NCBI RefSeq assembly: GCF_028453695.1
Contig: NC_135780.1
Coordinates: forward strand, 9,486,001 to 9,550,000
DNA: 64,000 nt
Direction: 5' to 3'
Source: Augochlora pura
Lineage: Eukaryota > Arthropoda > Insecta > Hymenoptera > Halictidae
Made by a program: the position numbers and the translations under genes. Position 1 is the stretch's first letter. Each line of letters starts with the position of its first letter. Of this stretch, positions 47,241 through 58,450 are shown in pieces. The notes beneath the pieces are model-generated. The model was given only the letters and a program-made list of their open reading frames with translations. It searched no databases and was not told the origin of the DNA.

Positions 47241-50200
47241 ATGCAAAGTGAACGGCTTGTAGTTAAATACATCAAAGTGAACAACTGTTTCGCCTATTTG
47301 CCAGACACCTGGTTACGAAGACTAGAAACAGAGGTTGGTATTGTACGCCTCATGGAGTTTCGTTCAACAATACACATGACGAACATATGTATACATTTAT
47401 ACGTAAAATCCGGTATTGTAAATGCAACTGTAGATAGAAAATTGTTATGCTGGTTGACCGATAAAGCAGATTATTGCTGCTATGAAGTTCATTTGTGGAC
47501 CGATTGATGTCGCGACGATCTATTTATTGTGGCGCGGCGCCAAGTTTTGAATTGAGTTTAAATCGATATTACTGTACAACCAAGTTAGGCATTGTTCGAA
47601 TAAAATTTAATTTGAAACATTTTTTGAATCAAATCTTATTCGAAGAGTACATTCGAAATGTAACTCCGAAAATTTATTCAAATAAAATATAATTAAAAAT
47701 GCTGTTCGAATAACGGCTAACTTTGCTCTACGAAACTAATGGCGACTCAAAGTTTAATGGAACACGTTTACTTTGGATTACAGGAAAATGTTATCGAAAT
47801 AGAGCACAAAGGTAAAACGTATTACGTGTCCTGCAACGTTAGCGCGAGTCCAAACGAAGTGTTGTACCTCGGCGCAAGTTTCGCACGAAGTTTGGGCATC
47901 GACGAAGGGGACGAGGTGTTCATTTCCTCTTTGAAAGACGTGCAACGCTTAACAAGAGTCGATGTTGTTCCACGTACCGCGGATGACAGGGAGATCTTGG
48001 TTGAGTACAAAAATAGTTTTACAATTGTATCTTATTCCGGCGAAGAAGAGTTCGTTGATCGAATTGTAAATCGTCTGTTAGGAACTACAAGTGGAAAGGC
48101 TGCAATCGATTTTGCTCAGTCAAATCAGAGTGGTGGGCAAAGATCAGCCTATTGTTGCATGGGTCTCGAAGTTCTCCTCGGTAACGTTTATCGTAGGCAA
48201 GTTAAACATTTGGTATATTATTATTTTCTAACATTTAAGTGCTGTATATTACAGTAGGAATTTTACCACTTTGGTCATAGGATGCAATAGAAAACGCGAT
48301 ACGAATTACGACAATGGCGCCGCTTGTGGCGTTGATTTAGGAGTTAGGAGATCTATATTGCGACAAACCACCTGGTGGTAAAATGTTGAAAACTAGTGAT
48401 CAACTTACCGACGGATTAAATGCATACTTGGAAATGTAGTGGGGTGCCATATGCTGTTTATGAAATATGATCTGTAATCGGTAATCTGTCTACTAGTTTG
48501 AAAGTTTTGCCACTACTTGGTTTGGCGCTGTACTCCTGTTTCCAATTTCAAATATACTTTTCTGGTATGATACCGATGCGGGATAGTCTTCTGAACATTT
48601 CTGTTCTCTCAGGATGCTTTTTAATCCCTAGATTCGTAGATTTTCTGCTATTTATCATACACGTTTTAATACTATGATTACATTTAATATTATTATTATT
48701 TTAATTTAATTGATCGTAAAACATTTTTTCGGTACGCGATGGATGTATATCCCTTAACATGACTCCAGCTTAAAAATATTTTTCCAGTCCCTCGACCATC
48801 ATATTTTAATTGAAATGTCTCTGTTGTATTAAACTTTTTAAACTGTCATTTTTTATCACACAGATCTCCTGGTGCCAAGCGTCAAATATGGAAAGCTCGA
48901 GCAATTAACAGAAGTGCACGTGGCGGACGTCGTGCGAAGTAAAAGCGTGGAGAGCTCGATCAAAGCGAATGATCAGCCTGCCGGTATAGCCAAAGAACTC
49001 CTGACCACGTTCAGAAGATTCGCGCAGTCCGCGATTGGGCCGAGCGATGCGAAATCACGGGAGTCGGCCAGAAGTGCTGAGCTGCTTCGGAGTTTCTGCA
49101 AGAGAAAGAAGTTGAGCGTCTACCGGGTCCATCCGATGCCGAAGAGAATGGCCGAAAGTAACACCGTCGATGAAATCGCGCGTGCTCCCTACCACGTGTT
49201 CGTACCGCGAAAATCGGCACCGAAATTCGAAGGCACCCACGCCGTTTGTCGCGTGAAGAAGCTGCAAGAGAGGAAACAGCACGCGAACGTAACCAGTACC
49301 AGTTTTTTAACTAGAGACGATTCCGCGGTGCCCGCGCTGGCCCTGGAACTGGTCGTCAGATTGTTCATCCTCGAAGATTTGTTGGAGGCATCCCCTAATT
49401 TGAACGCAGAACATTTCAACGTCAACTTCCATCACAACAGCCTATACGTGTCGGACAGCGTGAGGTTTACCTTGGGCTTGAGGATAGGGGCCAAAGTGAG
49501 CTTGCGCCCGGTGGAGTCTCCTCAGCAAGCGGCTCCATCCTCCATCGAACTATTTTCATGGAGAGACTCGGTTACCGCCGACGCGTTTAAAAATTACGTG
49601 AAGACTCGGTACCCTCGGAACGGGCTTTTCATTAATTCTTGCGCCGTGGTTGCACTCGATAATGATCGCCAATGTGTCGTGAAAATTTCGCCAGAGAATT
49701 GTACTTTCGCTTTGGTCGACGAGGCCGTTCTGAATAGTGTGCATGTACATTCGAGATCGGTGAACGAGGCAAGCCATCTGCGGCTCTCGGACAAGTTGGA
49801 TCAAGAGAACCGGAGCATGGGCCAAGTTTTCACTCGGTAATCGAAGTATCTTTCTCTGTCGGTGACGAAACGCGATTTTAATCTCGGGAGTCTGATGAGA
49901 AATTATGTTTCAGGTACTTGGAAAACGTTCTGACCGAATGCAAACTCACGCTCGACGTTAGCCTCGGTTTGTGTGCTCGACTGGGTTTCGACTACGACCG
50001 GGAGAACATTTTGATCGCTGGCGATGCTGGTTCCGGCAAGACGACCATCTGCAAGCTCCTCCGCGAGTATCTGGAGAACGCGCCGTATTTTGTGCACACA
50101 CAAATCATCGACTGTCGATCTCTAAAAGGTGAGATTGTTCTCTGTTTATCATTCGTTTTACTTGCGATGACTGATCTGCGAATTTTCTACCTCGTTTCGT

Positions 50201-53200
50201 GTTGTTCTCTTAGGAAAGAAGTCCGAGATGCTGCAAAAGATTCTGACAACTGCGTTGAACGAGTCCGCCTACTATCAGCCCTCCGTGATATTCCTGGATG
50301 ATCTAGAGTCCGTCACGAATGCGTCCGCGAACGATGAAGAGACCACTCCGGACGCTGTTAACGCCGCTAGGTATTTCTTTGTTATTCACATTTCCTGTAC
50401 ATTGTAGGAAAACGGAAGGAAACGTGGTGATTGTTTGTCACCAGGATTTCGGACATGTTGATTAACACGGTGTCGCAGTACCAGGAGACTTGTCACATAT
50501 CAATCGTCGCGACGTGCACCGGTGTTAGCAGAATCGGCCAGAAATTGAGACCGGCGAGGGGGTCGCATTTCTTCCGAACGGTTTTGTCGATGCCAAATCT
50601 CGAAAAGGTAATTTTCAGGCACCGTGTTTACTTACTATAATATCGTTTTTGTTACGCTATTTTTATTAGAATTTAGATCTTGTCTTTTTCACGTTAAATA
50701 GCGCTAAAGACGATTTGACGGAACAGTGAACATTTGTATCAGAAAGATCGGTAACCATGCGATAGAATTGGGTGAATCGTAGTTTAATTAACAAGGAAAT
50801 GTATTCAAGTTACACGTATAATACATGTAGTGTCATTGTTAAAAATACTATGAACGTTTAGGCGTTTATACGTTTACAGTTTTACAAAACAAGCGAGAAT
50901 ACCTCCTCCGCATGTGATACCAAGCTATCGTTCATTACGTATAATTATTGTTAAATGGCGAAAACAAAAATCGAAGTATCCCGAAATATTTTTGAAAATG
51001 TGTTTTCAACCCCCAAATTTTAAAGGCTGTTTTCAGTCTTTTTTTCAATTAGTATGATTGCCGATAAGAAAACACATGCGTCAAATATTTTTCAAAGAAT
51101 TATATCTCAATTTTCAAAGAACTATATCAGTCTTATCAAAATCGTCTTGTGTAACTTGAATACACCTCGCTTCGAAGGGTGGCGATGTTAGGACAACTCG
51201 CATTAAACCGATTAACGGAATCGCGAACTGCTGCGTTATTATACGGGTTCCCCGTTCAGCGACGTAACCGGTGCTCTCTAATCAGGTGGACAGAATCGAT
51301 ATTTTGCAATTAATGCTTCGAGACAAGTTGTATCTGTCCCGAGACGTAAATTGGGATTACTATGGAAACAAGACCGAGGGATGGATGGTGCAAGATCTGA
51401 TTGATCTCGCGGAGAAAGCGGTGTTCGTCGCTTGGAAGCGTCACGGTAAGAAGACTTCCCTTAATTGCATACGTTTACTGCTTAACACCAAATAATAACT
51501 ACAACTGAATTCGCTTGGCTGTTCTGCCAGTTTCGTTTTAATCGAATTAAATAATCGAAATAAATAATAATCGAATTAAAGACTTCATTCGATCGTTTCC
51601 CGTGGAAGGGTCTTCGCAATTTAACCCTTTGCACTCGAGCGGTGACTCTGAGGCGCCACTAAAATTACTCTGCCGCGTTCCGAAATAATTTTTATACCAC
51701 CTAAGTTTAGATTAAAAAATTTGTTAACTGTAAAATTGTTGGTATCAATTTCACATGTATAAACTTTGTCATATAAAATGGAAATACTATAAGCTAGAAG
51801 AATTACTTTAGATTTCTAGTTGAAATGGTTTCGAGTGCAAAGGGTTAACCACGAAAAAAAACGTATTAAAGTCGTCTTGATCAATACGGCAACGTTAACT
51901 CAATCCTTTGTCGATCACAACTGGAATCCAATACTTTAAAAGTTCATTGAAACAATCGATCGCCTTTGTGTGCCCGAAATGCGCGCCGCGCCAGAATTTC
52001 TGCCTCGCGACACACAGTAGTCAATTGACATTTTATCATGGCAATAAGCTGTGCAAGTAAACGCGTGCCAGCGTGCTGACAATCGTAACATTGTTGATTC
52101 GCCGTGAATGAAAGGATCGTCGGAGCCGCCGGTCGTTATCACGGAAGAGGACGCGTCGATTGCCTTGAAGAATTGTACGCCGATGTCTTTGCAAGGCATA
52201 CAATTGTACAAAGGCGAGGGCCACGTTTGGTCGGATATCGGCGGCTTGGTGGAAGCGAAAAGGTGTCTCACGGAGATTCTACAGTGGCCGTTGAAGTACC
52301 CGGAGGTGTTCAAGAACGCGCCGATCAAGCTACAAAATGGCGTTCTGCTTTACGGGATGCCCGGCACGGGGAAAACCCTTCTCGCCAAAGCGATCGCCAA
52401 CGAGTGCGGTGTCAATCTAATCAGCGTCAAGGTATCATCGTAAATCATCCGTTTACCATGATTCACAAATATTCTTAGATATTTCGATAAGCATAAAACT
52501 ATTTTTATTCGTACGTCGATTTTGAGATAGATTTTATTTGCATCTAAATGTCGTTCTTGTTAGCCTAATCTTTCGTGATCACTCGAAGCTTTTACATTTG
52601 ACTTGTTACATTTGTAACATATGTCTTATATTTCTTGTGATATTGATTATTTGCTGTATTCTTTTATTTAATTGTACTTGTTAATTTACTATATTTTTTA
52701 ATTTAATTGTACTTATTAATTTATTGTATTTTTAAATTTAATTGTACTGTTTTCTTTATCTAATTGTATTTCTTAATTTATTATATTTTCTATCTAGTTG
52801 TATTTATTAATTCACTATATTTTCTATCTAATTGTATTTATTAATTCACTATATTTTTTATCTAATTGTATTTATTAATTTACTGTATTTCTCGCATACG
52901 AAGGGTTTGATGTTCTTGATTTTTCCGAAATTATTAGGGTCCGGAGTTGCTCTCGAAATACATCGGCGTGAGCGAGGAATCCGTCAGGAACGTTTTCGAA
53001 AGGTAATCATTACGCTTCCACTGATTTAACCCTTTGGCTACGGCAGACTTTGGCACGGCCGTAGTTTTTCGTTAGACATGCATTTCTGAGGAAGTATATT
53101 AAAATATTTAAAATATTGAATTCTGTTACATTAAACCAATATTACTCGAAGTGAAGAATAATATTAAGATTTTTTACAATATATAACATAAATATTGCAC

Positions 53201-54452
53201 AATATATAATTAATCAAATTTAATAATAAACGGGGTGGAAATTTGATCTTGACGCCTATCGGTGCCTACAGTATCGGGAAGCCAACATGTGTCGGACGCC
53301 AATAGGCGCCAACAGTAGTCAAAGGGTTAATGAAATCAAATGAAAACATCTCGACATTAACATCCCACGTATTTTAATCAAATTCAGAGCTCTCCGAGCG
53401 AAGCCGTGCGTTCTGTTTTTCGACGAGTTCGACAGTCTTGCGCCCAGGTGAGTCCAGGATTCAAAATAAATTCTTAGAGTGATTTTAACATACTTTTATT
53501 TTATCGATTTTATTTGATGCGATTGATCGTAGACGAGGCCACGATAGCACCGGCGTGACGGACAGAGTGGTGAATCAATTGTTAACGCAAATGGACGGAG
53601 TGGAGGACAGAGAAGGCGTCGCGGTCGTAGCGGCGTCCTCGAGGCCGGATTTATTAGATCCTGCTCTGTTGAGGCCTGGACGTCTCGACAAGGCTTTGTA
53701 TTGTCCACTGCCAGACAAGGTACATCGTTTATTTTCCTCTTTTACTATTTCAACACTTTTCCTCTTTGAGTGTTTTAACCCTTTGCACTACGACAACGAG
53801 TCAGACTCATGGCGAAGATTTCATGCAAGCTCTATTCATTTCTTCTACGTCGAAGTAAAAATAAATTTTTCTGTTATCAAAGTGTAGAAACTAAGGTAAA
53901 TAAATACAGGAAAGAAAAATTGTCTGATCCTGTTAGAAAATTTTTAGGAAAATTTATCAAGAACATTTTCTTATTAGGAGCGGTAGTGCAAGGGGTTAAC
54001 TACGTTTCGTTTCCACGGGTTAACCCTTTCGGGACGAACGCCGTCACATTTACGACGCGAGGCTTTTTATCTTAGCGCAAATGTTGCAAATGAACAATTG
54101 AATTGTAAAACTGCGATTACTATGTATTCGTTATTTCTTTTGGTATTCTAAACCTTAGCAAGCAATCTAAGAGTCTCATTGTTACAATTTAATACAGTAG
54201 TTCGTTTCGAAATGGTTGCTTTGGATATTCAGCGAACCGGCCAAAAATTGTTCGTCATTTCGTTCGTAATTGGCATAGGTCGAAAGGGAAGATATTTTAA
54301 AAGCGCTGTGCAGAAAACAGAAGGTAGACACGACCGTGTTAGATTGTCTGGAACTGTCCGAGATGACTTCCGGTTTCACGGGCGCGGACTTGAACGCGGT
54401 GGTCACTCAGGCCAGGTTCTCAGCCTTCAAGGATGCGGTTACCGAATCTCCC
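47241..54452 (+). CDS. Pex1: Peroxisomal AAA+ ATPase Pex1 (C-terminal end not resolved)
   Basis: Thirteen coding exons: 47241-47333, 47784-47999, 48082-48196, 48864-49836, 49914-50128, 50214-50370, 50445-50607, 51286-51445, 52115-52431, 52938-53002, 53388-53447, 53533-53719 and 54279-54452. Together they encode 965 residues without the last exon. With Pex6, Pex1 forms the hexamer that pulls ubiquitinated Pex5 from the peroxisomal membrane. The N-terminal double-psi barrel domain (~1-160) includes VKVNNCFAYLP-like, SQIRVVGKDQPIVAWV and LLVPSVKYGKLE. D1 has P-loop GDAGSGKTT (~502) and VIFLDDLES. D2 has WSDIGGL, P-loop GMPGTGKT (~778), GPELLSKYIGVSEESVR, Walker B VLFFDEFDSLAPRRG and SSRPDLLDPALLRPGRLDK. 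Intron 3 is GC-AG (G/GCAAGT at 48196/48197). The frame at the exon 13 donor (GTAAGT) continues, so a final exon is missing, probably in or near the 100-N gap. The acceptor of exon 9 is weak. Confidence 0.93.
51625..51844. mobile_element. piggyBac-like MITE, CCCTTTGCACTCG family, in Pex1 intron 8
   Basis: TTAA lies at 51621-51624 and 51845-51848. The ends are CCCTTTGCACTCGAG and TCGAGTGCAAAGGG. 220 bp; same core as the 18623 copy, including GTGACTCTGAGGCGCCACTA near the left end. Confidence 0.85.
52640..52893. repeat. AT-rich 34-bp tandem repeat in Pex1 intron 9
   Basis: TATCTA(A/G)TTGTATTT recurs at 52757, 52791, 52825 and 52859, an exact 34-bp period, each followed by (C/A)TTAATT(C/T)A(C/T)TATATTTT-like sequence. 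More diverged units extend upstream. Confidence 0.75.
53030..53326. mobile_element. TTAA-flanked MITE, CCCTTTGGCTACGG family, in Pex1 intron 10
   Basis: TTAA lies at 53026-53029 and 53327-53330. The ends are CCCTTTGGCTACGGC and GTAGTCAAAGGG, imperfect inverted repeats. 297 bp, noncoding, with CCAATAGGCGCCAACAG near the right end. It is distinct from the CCCTTTGCACTCG family apart from the terminal CCCTTTG. Confidence 0.75.
53779..53995. mobile_element. TTAA-flanked MITE, CCCTTTGCACTACG family, in Pex1 intron 12
   Basis: TTAA lies at 53775-53778 and 53996-53999. The ends are CCCTTTGCACTACG and GGTAGTGCAAGGGG. It is the reverse-complement relative of 16491-16722. 217 bp. An apparent second element start (TTAACCCTTTCGGGACG) follows at 54020, without a visible 3' end. 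Confidence 0.75.
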
Positions 54453-54737
54453 GTAAGTAAACAATGCGAACAATGTAATAGAATAAAAATTCGAACAGGG
54501 AAAAAGGTTTTATTTCGAAACGAAGTGTTCGGCGAACTTTCTCACACATAGGCGACACTAACTAATTTTTAACTGGATCTAGATTACTGTAATACGTGAA
54601 AAAAATGCTACAAATATATTGAACGAACAAAATGTTGCTAGGATTTCTAAAATAGAAACGATTGAAGCTAATATTTGCTGCGGTAATTTCGATATATTTA
54701 ACACTAAATCTACCAATTACTATTGGATATATTTAAC

Positions 54738-54837
54738 NNNNNNNNNNNNNNNNNNNNNNNNNNNNNNNNNNNNNNNNNNNNNNNNNNNNNNNNNNNNNNN
54801 NNNNNNNNNNNNNNNNNNNNNNNNNNNNNNNNNNNNN
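54738..54837. other. Assembly gap, 100 N
   Basis: Exactly 100 Ns, the conventional length for a gap of unknown size. It follows Pex1 exon 13 by 285 bp and probably hides or borders the last Pex1 exon. Any frame reading through it is meaningless. Confidence 0.99.
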
Positions 54838-55010
54838 CGACGGCCGGCGTCTCGATTCTTTCGTTACGCGCTCGAATTGTTTCACGAGATGGACGGAGAT
54901 TGCTTTCGTCACGTTCGCCGCGTAGCTTAGATAATTATAGCGAACTTGTAATTAACCCTTTGCACTCGAAGCCGTTTTAACTGTAATTCGAAAATAACTT
55001 TTCTGACATA

Positions 55011-55576
55011 CAGTAGCGGACAAAAATTTCAGACGAGAAGGAAAAAAGAAAGGAATTATTAATATTTTATAAATAACATAAGCTATCATGTTCTATTTTT
55101 AGTTACAATCGTCTACTCATTTATTTAAACAGTTACAAAAACTTTTATGTTCGGTTTTGAACTTATTAGTTAGAATATATAACAAAAAAGTAAATCTACG
55201 TTACATTTCCATTGACAAAAGTTTAAGACTACAAAATGATAGGAGAAAATAAACAGAAGAAAATGGTTTTTAATACAAATATTTAGTATTTCGTCCAAAA
55301 TCCATTATTTTTTATAACCTCAGCACATCTTTTTGGCATTGAATCTATTAATTTTTCACATTTCTCTACTGTAATATTACAGTAAATATTACAGAAATAT
55401 TGTCAATATTGTTGACTCAATAATGTTTACATTTAGCACACGAGCCTTCGAGAATTAGAAGGTCAAGCATTTGTCTTCGTTATCCCAAAATAAGAAACTG
55501 ATTGGAAAGATAGTACTTGCATTACACGTGTATAATTGAAATTAAATTCGTCGTCTTAAATTTTTGACCGCTACTG
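55011..55576. mobile_element. Tc1/mariner-like element remnant, TA-flanked, nested
   Basis: It is 566 bp with terminal inverted repeats CAGTAGCGGACAAAAATTT and AAATTTTTGACCGCTACTG (one mismatch) between TA dinucleotides at 55009-55010 and 55577-55578. It lies inside the piggyBac-like MITE. A transposase C-terminal remnant lies on the minus strand, so this is an internally deleted Tc1-type element. Confidence 0.85.
55283..55369 (-). pseudogene. Tc1-type transposase C-terminal fragment
   Basis: The minus strand encodes 28 residues before a stop, including KLIDSMPKRCAEVIKNNG and the terminal TKY. This matches the C-terminal pattern of Tc1-family transposases (SMPRR...V...G...TKY). The catalytic DDE core is absent, so the element cannot move itself. 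The fragment sits inside the TIR-bounded element at 55011-55576. Confidence 0.7.
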
Positions 55577-55872
55577 TATATCATCCCAATTTTATATGAC
55601 AAAATGTATTTTATGCAAATTCAATCTTGTAACTCGGGCAACAACAGTTATACTTTTAATAATTTTTTAAATCTAGTTTCTCATAATATAAAAATTATTT
55701 TGGGACGTGCTGTGACAATTTTAGCCTTAGAGTCGCCGCTGGAGTGCAAAGGGTTAACGCTTGTTGTTCGGCTGTAAATATTTGCGTCATTACGGAGTAA
55801 CTAAATGTGTTAATATTATCGTATTTCGATAATGTTAGCGTTAAAGAATATTTATTTTATTTATTAACTTAA

Positions 55873-56200
55873 CCCTTTGCACTCGAAGCCATTTCAACTA
55901 CAAATCTAAAATAATTCTTCTAATAAGAAGAATTATAAAAATATAAATTAATAAAATAATTCTTCTAATAAGAAGAATTATTTAATAATATTGGAGCTTA
56001 GAGAGATATGATGCATAGATGATAAATTATTGATTGCTATTAATACTTTATACGCGCCATATTAATACTTTACCAAAAGTTTATTTATCAATTGTGTTAT
56101 ACTATATTTCAGAGAAGCTTCTTTGGAATACTAAATATCCTTGCTATGCATAAGAAGAACAAGTAATTCGCTGTCATATTTTAACAAAAATGAAATTAGT
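55873..56200. mobile_element. Truncated piggyBac-like MITE copy, CCCTTTGCACTCG family
   Basis: Only the left end (CCCTTTGCACTCGAAGCC after TTAA 55869-55872) is clear. It is followed by a local duplication with the palindrome AATTCTTCTAATAAGAAGAATT occurring twice. No matching right end was found, so the right boundary is approximate. Confidence 0.5.
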
Positions 56201-56498
56201 TCGATCCGATGGTTTCGTTTAACCATTTGCATTTCGTAGGCGCCGTTATCGCGCCATTTGCTATCAGCGCACTAATTCTATTGGCGTTGCTGTTGCGCCA
56301 CTGATTATCCCCAGTAAAACCGCTAAATTTAAATTTCAAATTCCCACCCTAAAAACTCAAATTCCTTTTATCAGAAACTATATTAACGAAATAAATGAAC
56401 TGTTATTATTAATTCAAGACCTTTTGTTTTTAGCAAAACAGAAGTTTAGTTCTAAGGTGTGTCAAAACAAAAATGTCTCGGAGTTGCTGCACTTTTAA

Positions 56499-56725
56499 CC
56501 CTTTCCATTCGGAGCCATTTTAGCTGTAAATCTGAAATAATTTTTCTTTGAAATAGTTTTTAACAAAAGCAATTTTTATGCATAGAAAATTTATTCTTGA
56601 CTCCTACCAACAGTTTTGCTACTTGATAATTGTTTAAATCTAAACCTTATTGTTCCTAAAGTTATTTTGCAACTTAGTCGAATAATTCTCGTGGTGCCTC
56701 AGAGTCGCCACTCGACTGCAAAGGG
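56499..56725. mobile_element. piggyBac-like MITE, CCCTTTGCACTCG family
   Basis: TTAA lies at 56495-56498 and 56726-56729. The ends are CCCTTTCCATTCGGAGCC and CTCGACTGCAAAGGG. 227 bp, in the opposite orientation to 18623 (GAGTCGCCACTCG on the right). An orphan right end, GGAGCGCAAAGGG plus TTAA, follows at about 56741-56760. Confidence 0.8.
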
Positions 56726-57400
56726 TTAAATATAAGAAGCATTCGGAGCGCAAAGGGTTAAGGGTTGCGCCTCACAAAATCGTAGCATCGACCGATGATT
56801 GAACGATAACCGTCGTCGAATAAATATGAGCGAAACGGCTGCCGGAGTCTTTCAGTCACCGTGTTCGCACGAGAGAAATCGCGCGACGCTAAAAGTGCTC
56901 TGCTTGGAGACCAAACGTTCTCCGCAAACACAAGGAGATTCCTGTTAGGGCGACCGGCCGATGGTACCCCCGCGAGTTTCTCTAATAAATTGCACTCGAG
57001 ATGGTCGATCTCGCGGAAGTGTCACCGATAACTCCGGCCGCTGTCGGTTGAATCGAATGAAAAGAAAGCACCGATAACTCGATTATCAGGGACCCAGATA
57101 AATAGACGGCGTCGGCCACACACGACTCCCGGCACGAGAATGAGTGCCGCTCGCCCGTCGACCGATCAAATCGAAGGTCCGGATACCTGCAACGTACCAG
57201 AACTATCCTTCGACTGTTGTTTCTATTGTCACGGTCGTTTCGCCGCATTGTAACTTCGCTTGCCGATGAAATTCCATTCTCGCCTTGTCACCAGCTTCCT
57301 GGCGTTTTATGTTATTTTAGCGAGGAGCAACAGCGAATCGGCAAGCGAAATGCAAAACTGCGAGCATGCGAGAAGAATTTAACCCTTTGCACGAATTTAA

Positions 57401-57873
57401 CCCTTCGAGCGGCGACGCTGTGGCGCCACTGAAATTCTTGTGGCACGTTGCAGAATTATTTTCAATACGTATCGCCAAAGCTTAACCCTTTGCAGTCGGA
57501 GCCACTTTAACGGGAAATCCAAAATATTTCTTCAGACCTACAATGTTTCCATTTTATGTAACCTGGAGCATTTTATACATTATAAAATTGAATTTTATGA
57601 CTTACGTGACAGATAATAGCTCTTGACAATTTTTTAAATATTAGTAGATTTGATAAAGATTATTTTCAAACGTGGCATGACAATTTTTGGAGGCGCCTGA
57701 GAGTCGCCATACGACCGACAAAGGGTTAAATTTGAAAATTGTTAAAGGTGCAATTGTTGTATGAGTCGCGAGACTTATATGCATAAAATAAACATTGTTA
57801 TATAAAATGGAAACACTGGAAGCCAGAAAAATTATTTTAGATTTGCAGATGAAATGGCTTCGAGTTCAAAGGG
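57401..57873. mobile_element. piggyBac-like MITE interrupted by another copy of its own family
   Basis: The left end CCCTTCGAGCGGCGACG follows TTAA (57397-57400), itself next to a short duplicated TTAACCCTTTGCACGAA. The right end CGAGTTCAAAGGG precedes TTAA (57874-57877). The element at 57486-57725 is inserted at an internal TTAA. Removing it and one TTAA leaves about 229 bp, the family length. Confidence 0.8.
57486..57725. mobile_element. piggyBac-like MITE nested in a sister copy
   Basis: TTAA lies at 57482-57485 and 57726-57729. The ends are CCCTTTGCAGTCGGAGCC and CGACCGACAAAGGG. It is 240 bp and lies in the opposite orientation to its host element. Confidence 0.82.
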
Positions 57874-57877
57874 TTAA

Positions 57878-58446
57878 TAGCGCCATATAATCGACATTCG
57901 GTTTACAAAGGGTTAAACTCCTCTGCTCGTCAATCGATGAAGATCACGAGCGTTCGCGGACTTATTTTTATTTAATATTTATTTAATAATACTTTTAGAC
58001 AGGATTCTTTGAAAATACTCTTCGCAGAAAATTGTTTCTCTTATTAACCCATATATAATACTTTTATTAATAGACGGTGAATCTTTATGGGAAATGAAAA
58101 TGTCTTACATTGAATTTAAGAAACAGAAGTGAAATAAAAATCAATTCTTTCTTCTAGTAATTCTATTAACTTTAAGACAGTGTAGCAATATAATTAAATT
58201 CCTCTGTGGACTATACAATTTTATATTTCAAATTTTCATTGTTGCTATAAATACAGAAAATCCACCGTTTAGTGATTAGGATCATTTAGCAATATTTTCA
58301 AACGCTATCTCTAAAAAATACGTTCCTGCAGACACGCGTGCTTCTTGCGAAATAAAATCCTTAAATAAATCCCCCCAAAAAACAAAACAAAAACAGCATT
58401 CTCTTTACAATTATCTTTAACAAATCCACAACATGTAAAAAGAATT
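57878..58446. other. Intergenic, AT-rich
   Basis: An orphan MITE right end (TTTACAAAGGG plus TTAA) lies near 57895-57916. The remainder is AT-rich with no gene. Confidence 0.5.
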
Positions 58447-58450
58447 TTAA

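Larger units (their letters stand above)
54956..55753. mobile_element. piggyBac-like MITE (CCCTTTGCACTCG family) split by a Tc1-like insertion
   Basis: TTAA lies at 54952-54955 and 55754-55757. The ends are CCCTTTGCACTCGAAGCC and GGAGTGCAAAGGG. It is 798 bp overall; subtracting the 566-bp inner element and one duplicated TA leaves 230 bp, the normal family length. Confidence 0.85.

Noticed and set aside
47739..47783. ATG at 47739 as the Pex1 start (MATQSLMEH…)
   Set aside because: Exon 47241-47333 splices in phase to 47784 and gives the family-like N-terminus VNNCFAYLP…WLRRLETE; the 15 codons before 47784 are intron.
54619..54980. Frames reading through the N gap
   Set aside because: The gap is of unknown length and the residues are undefined.
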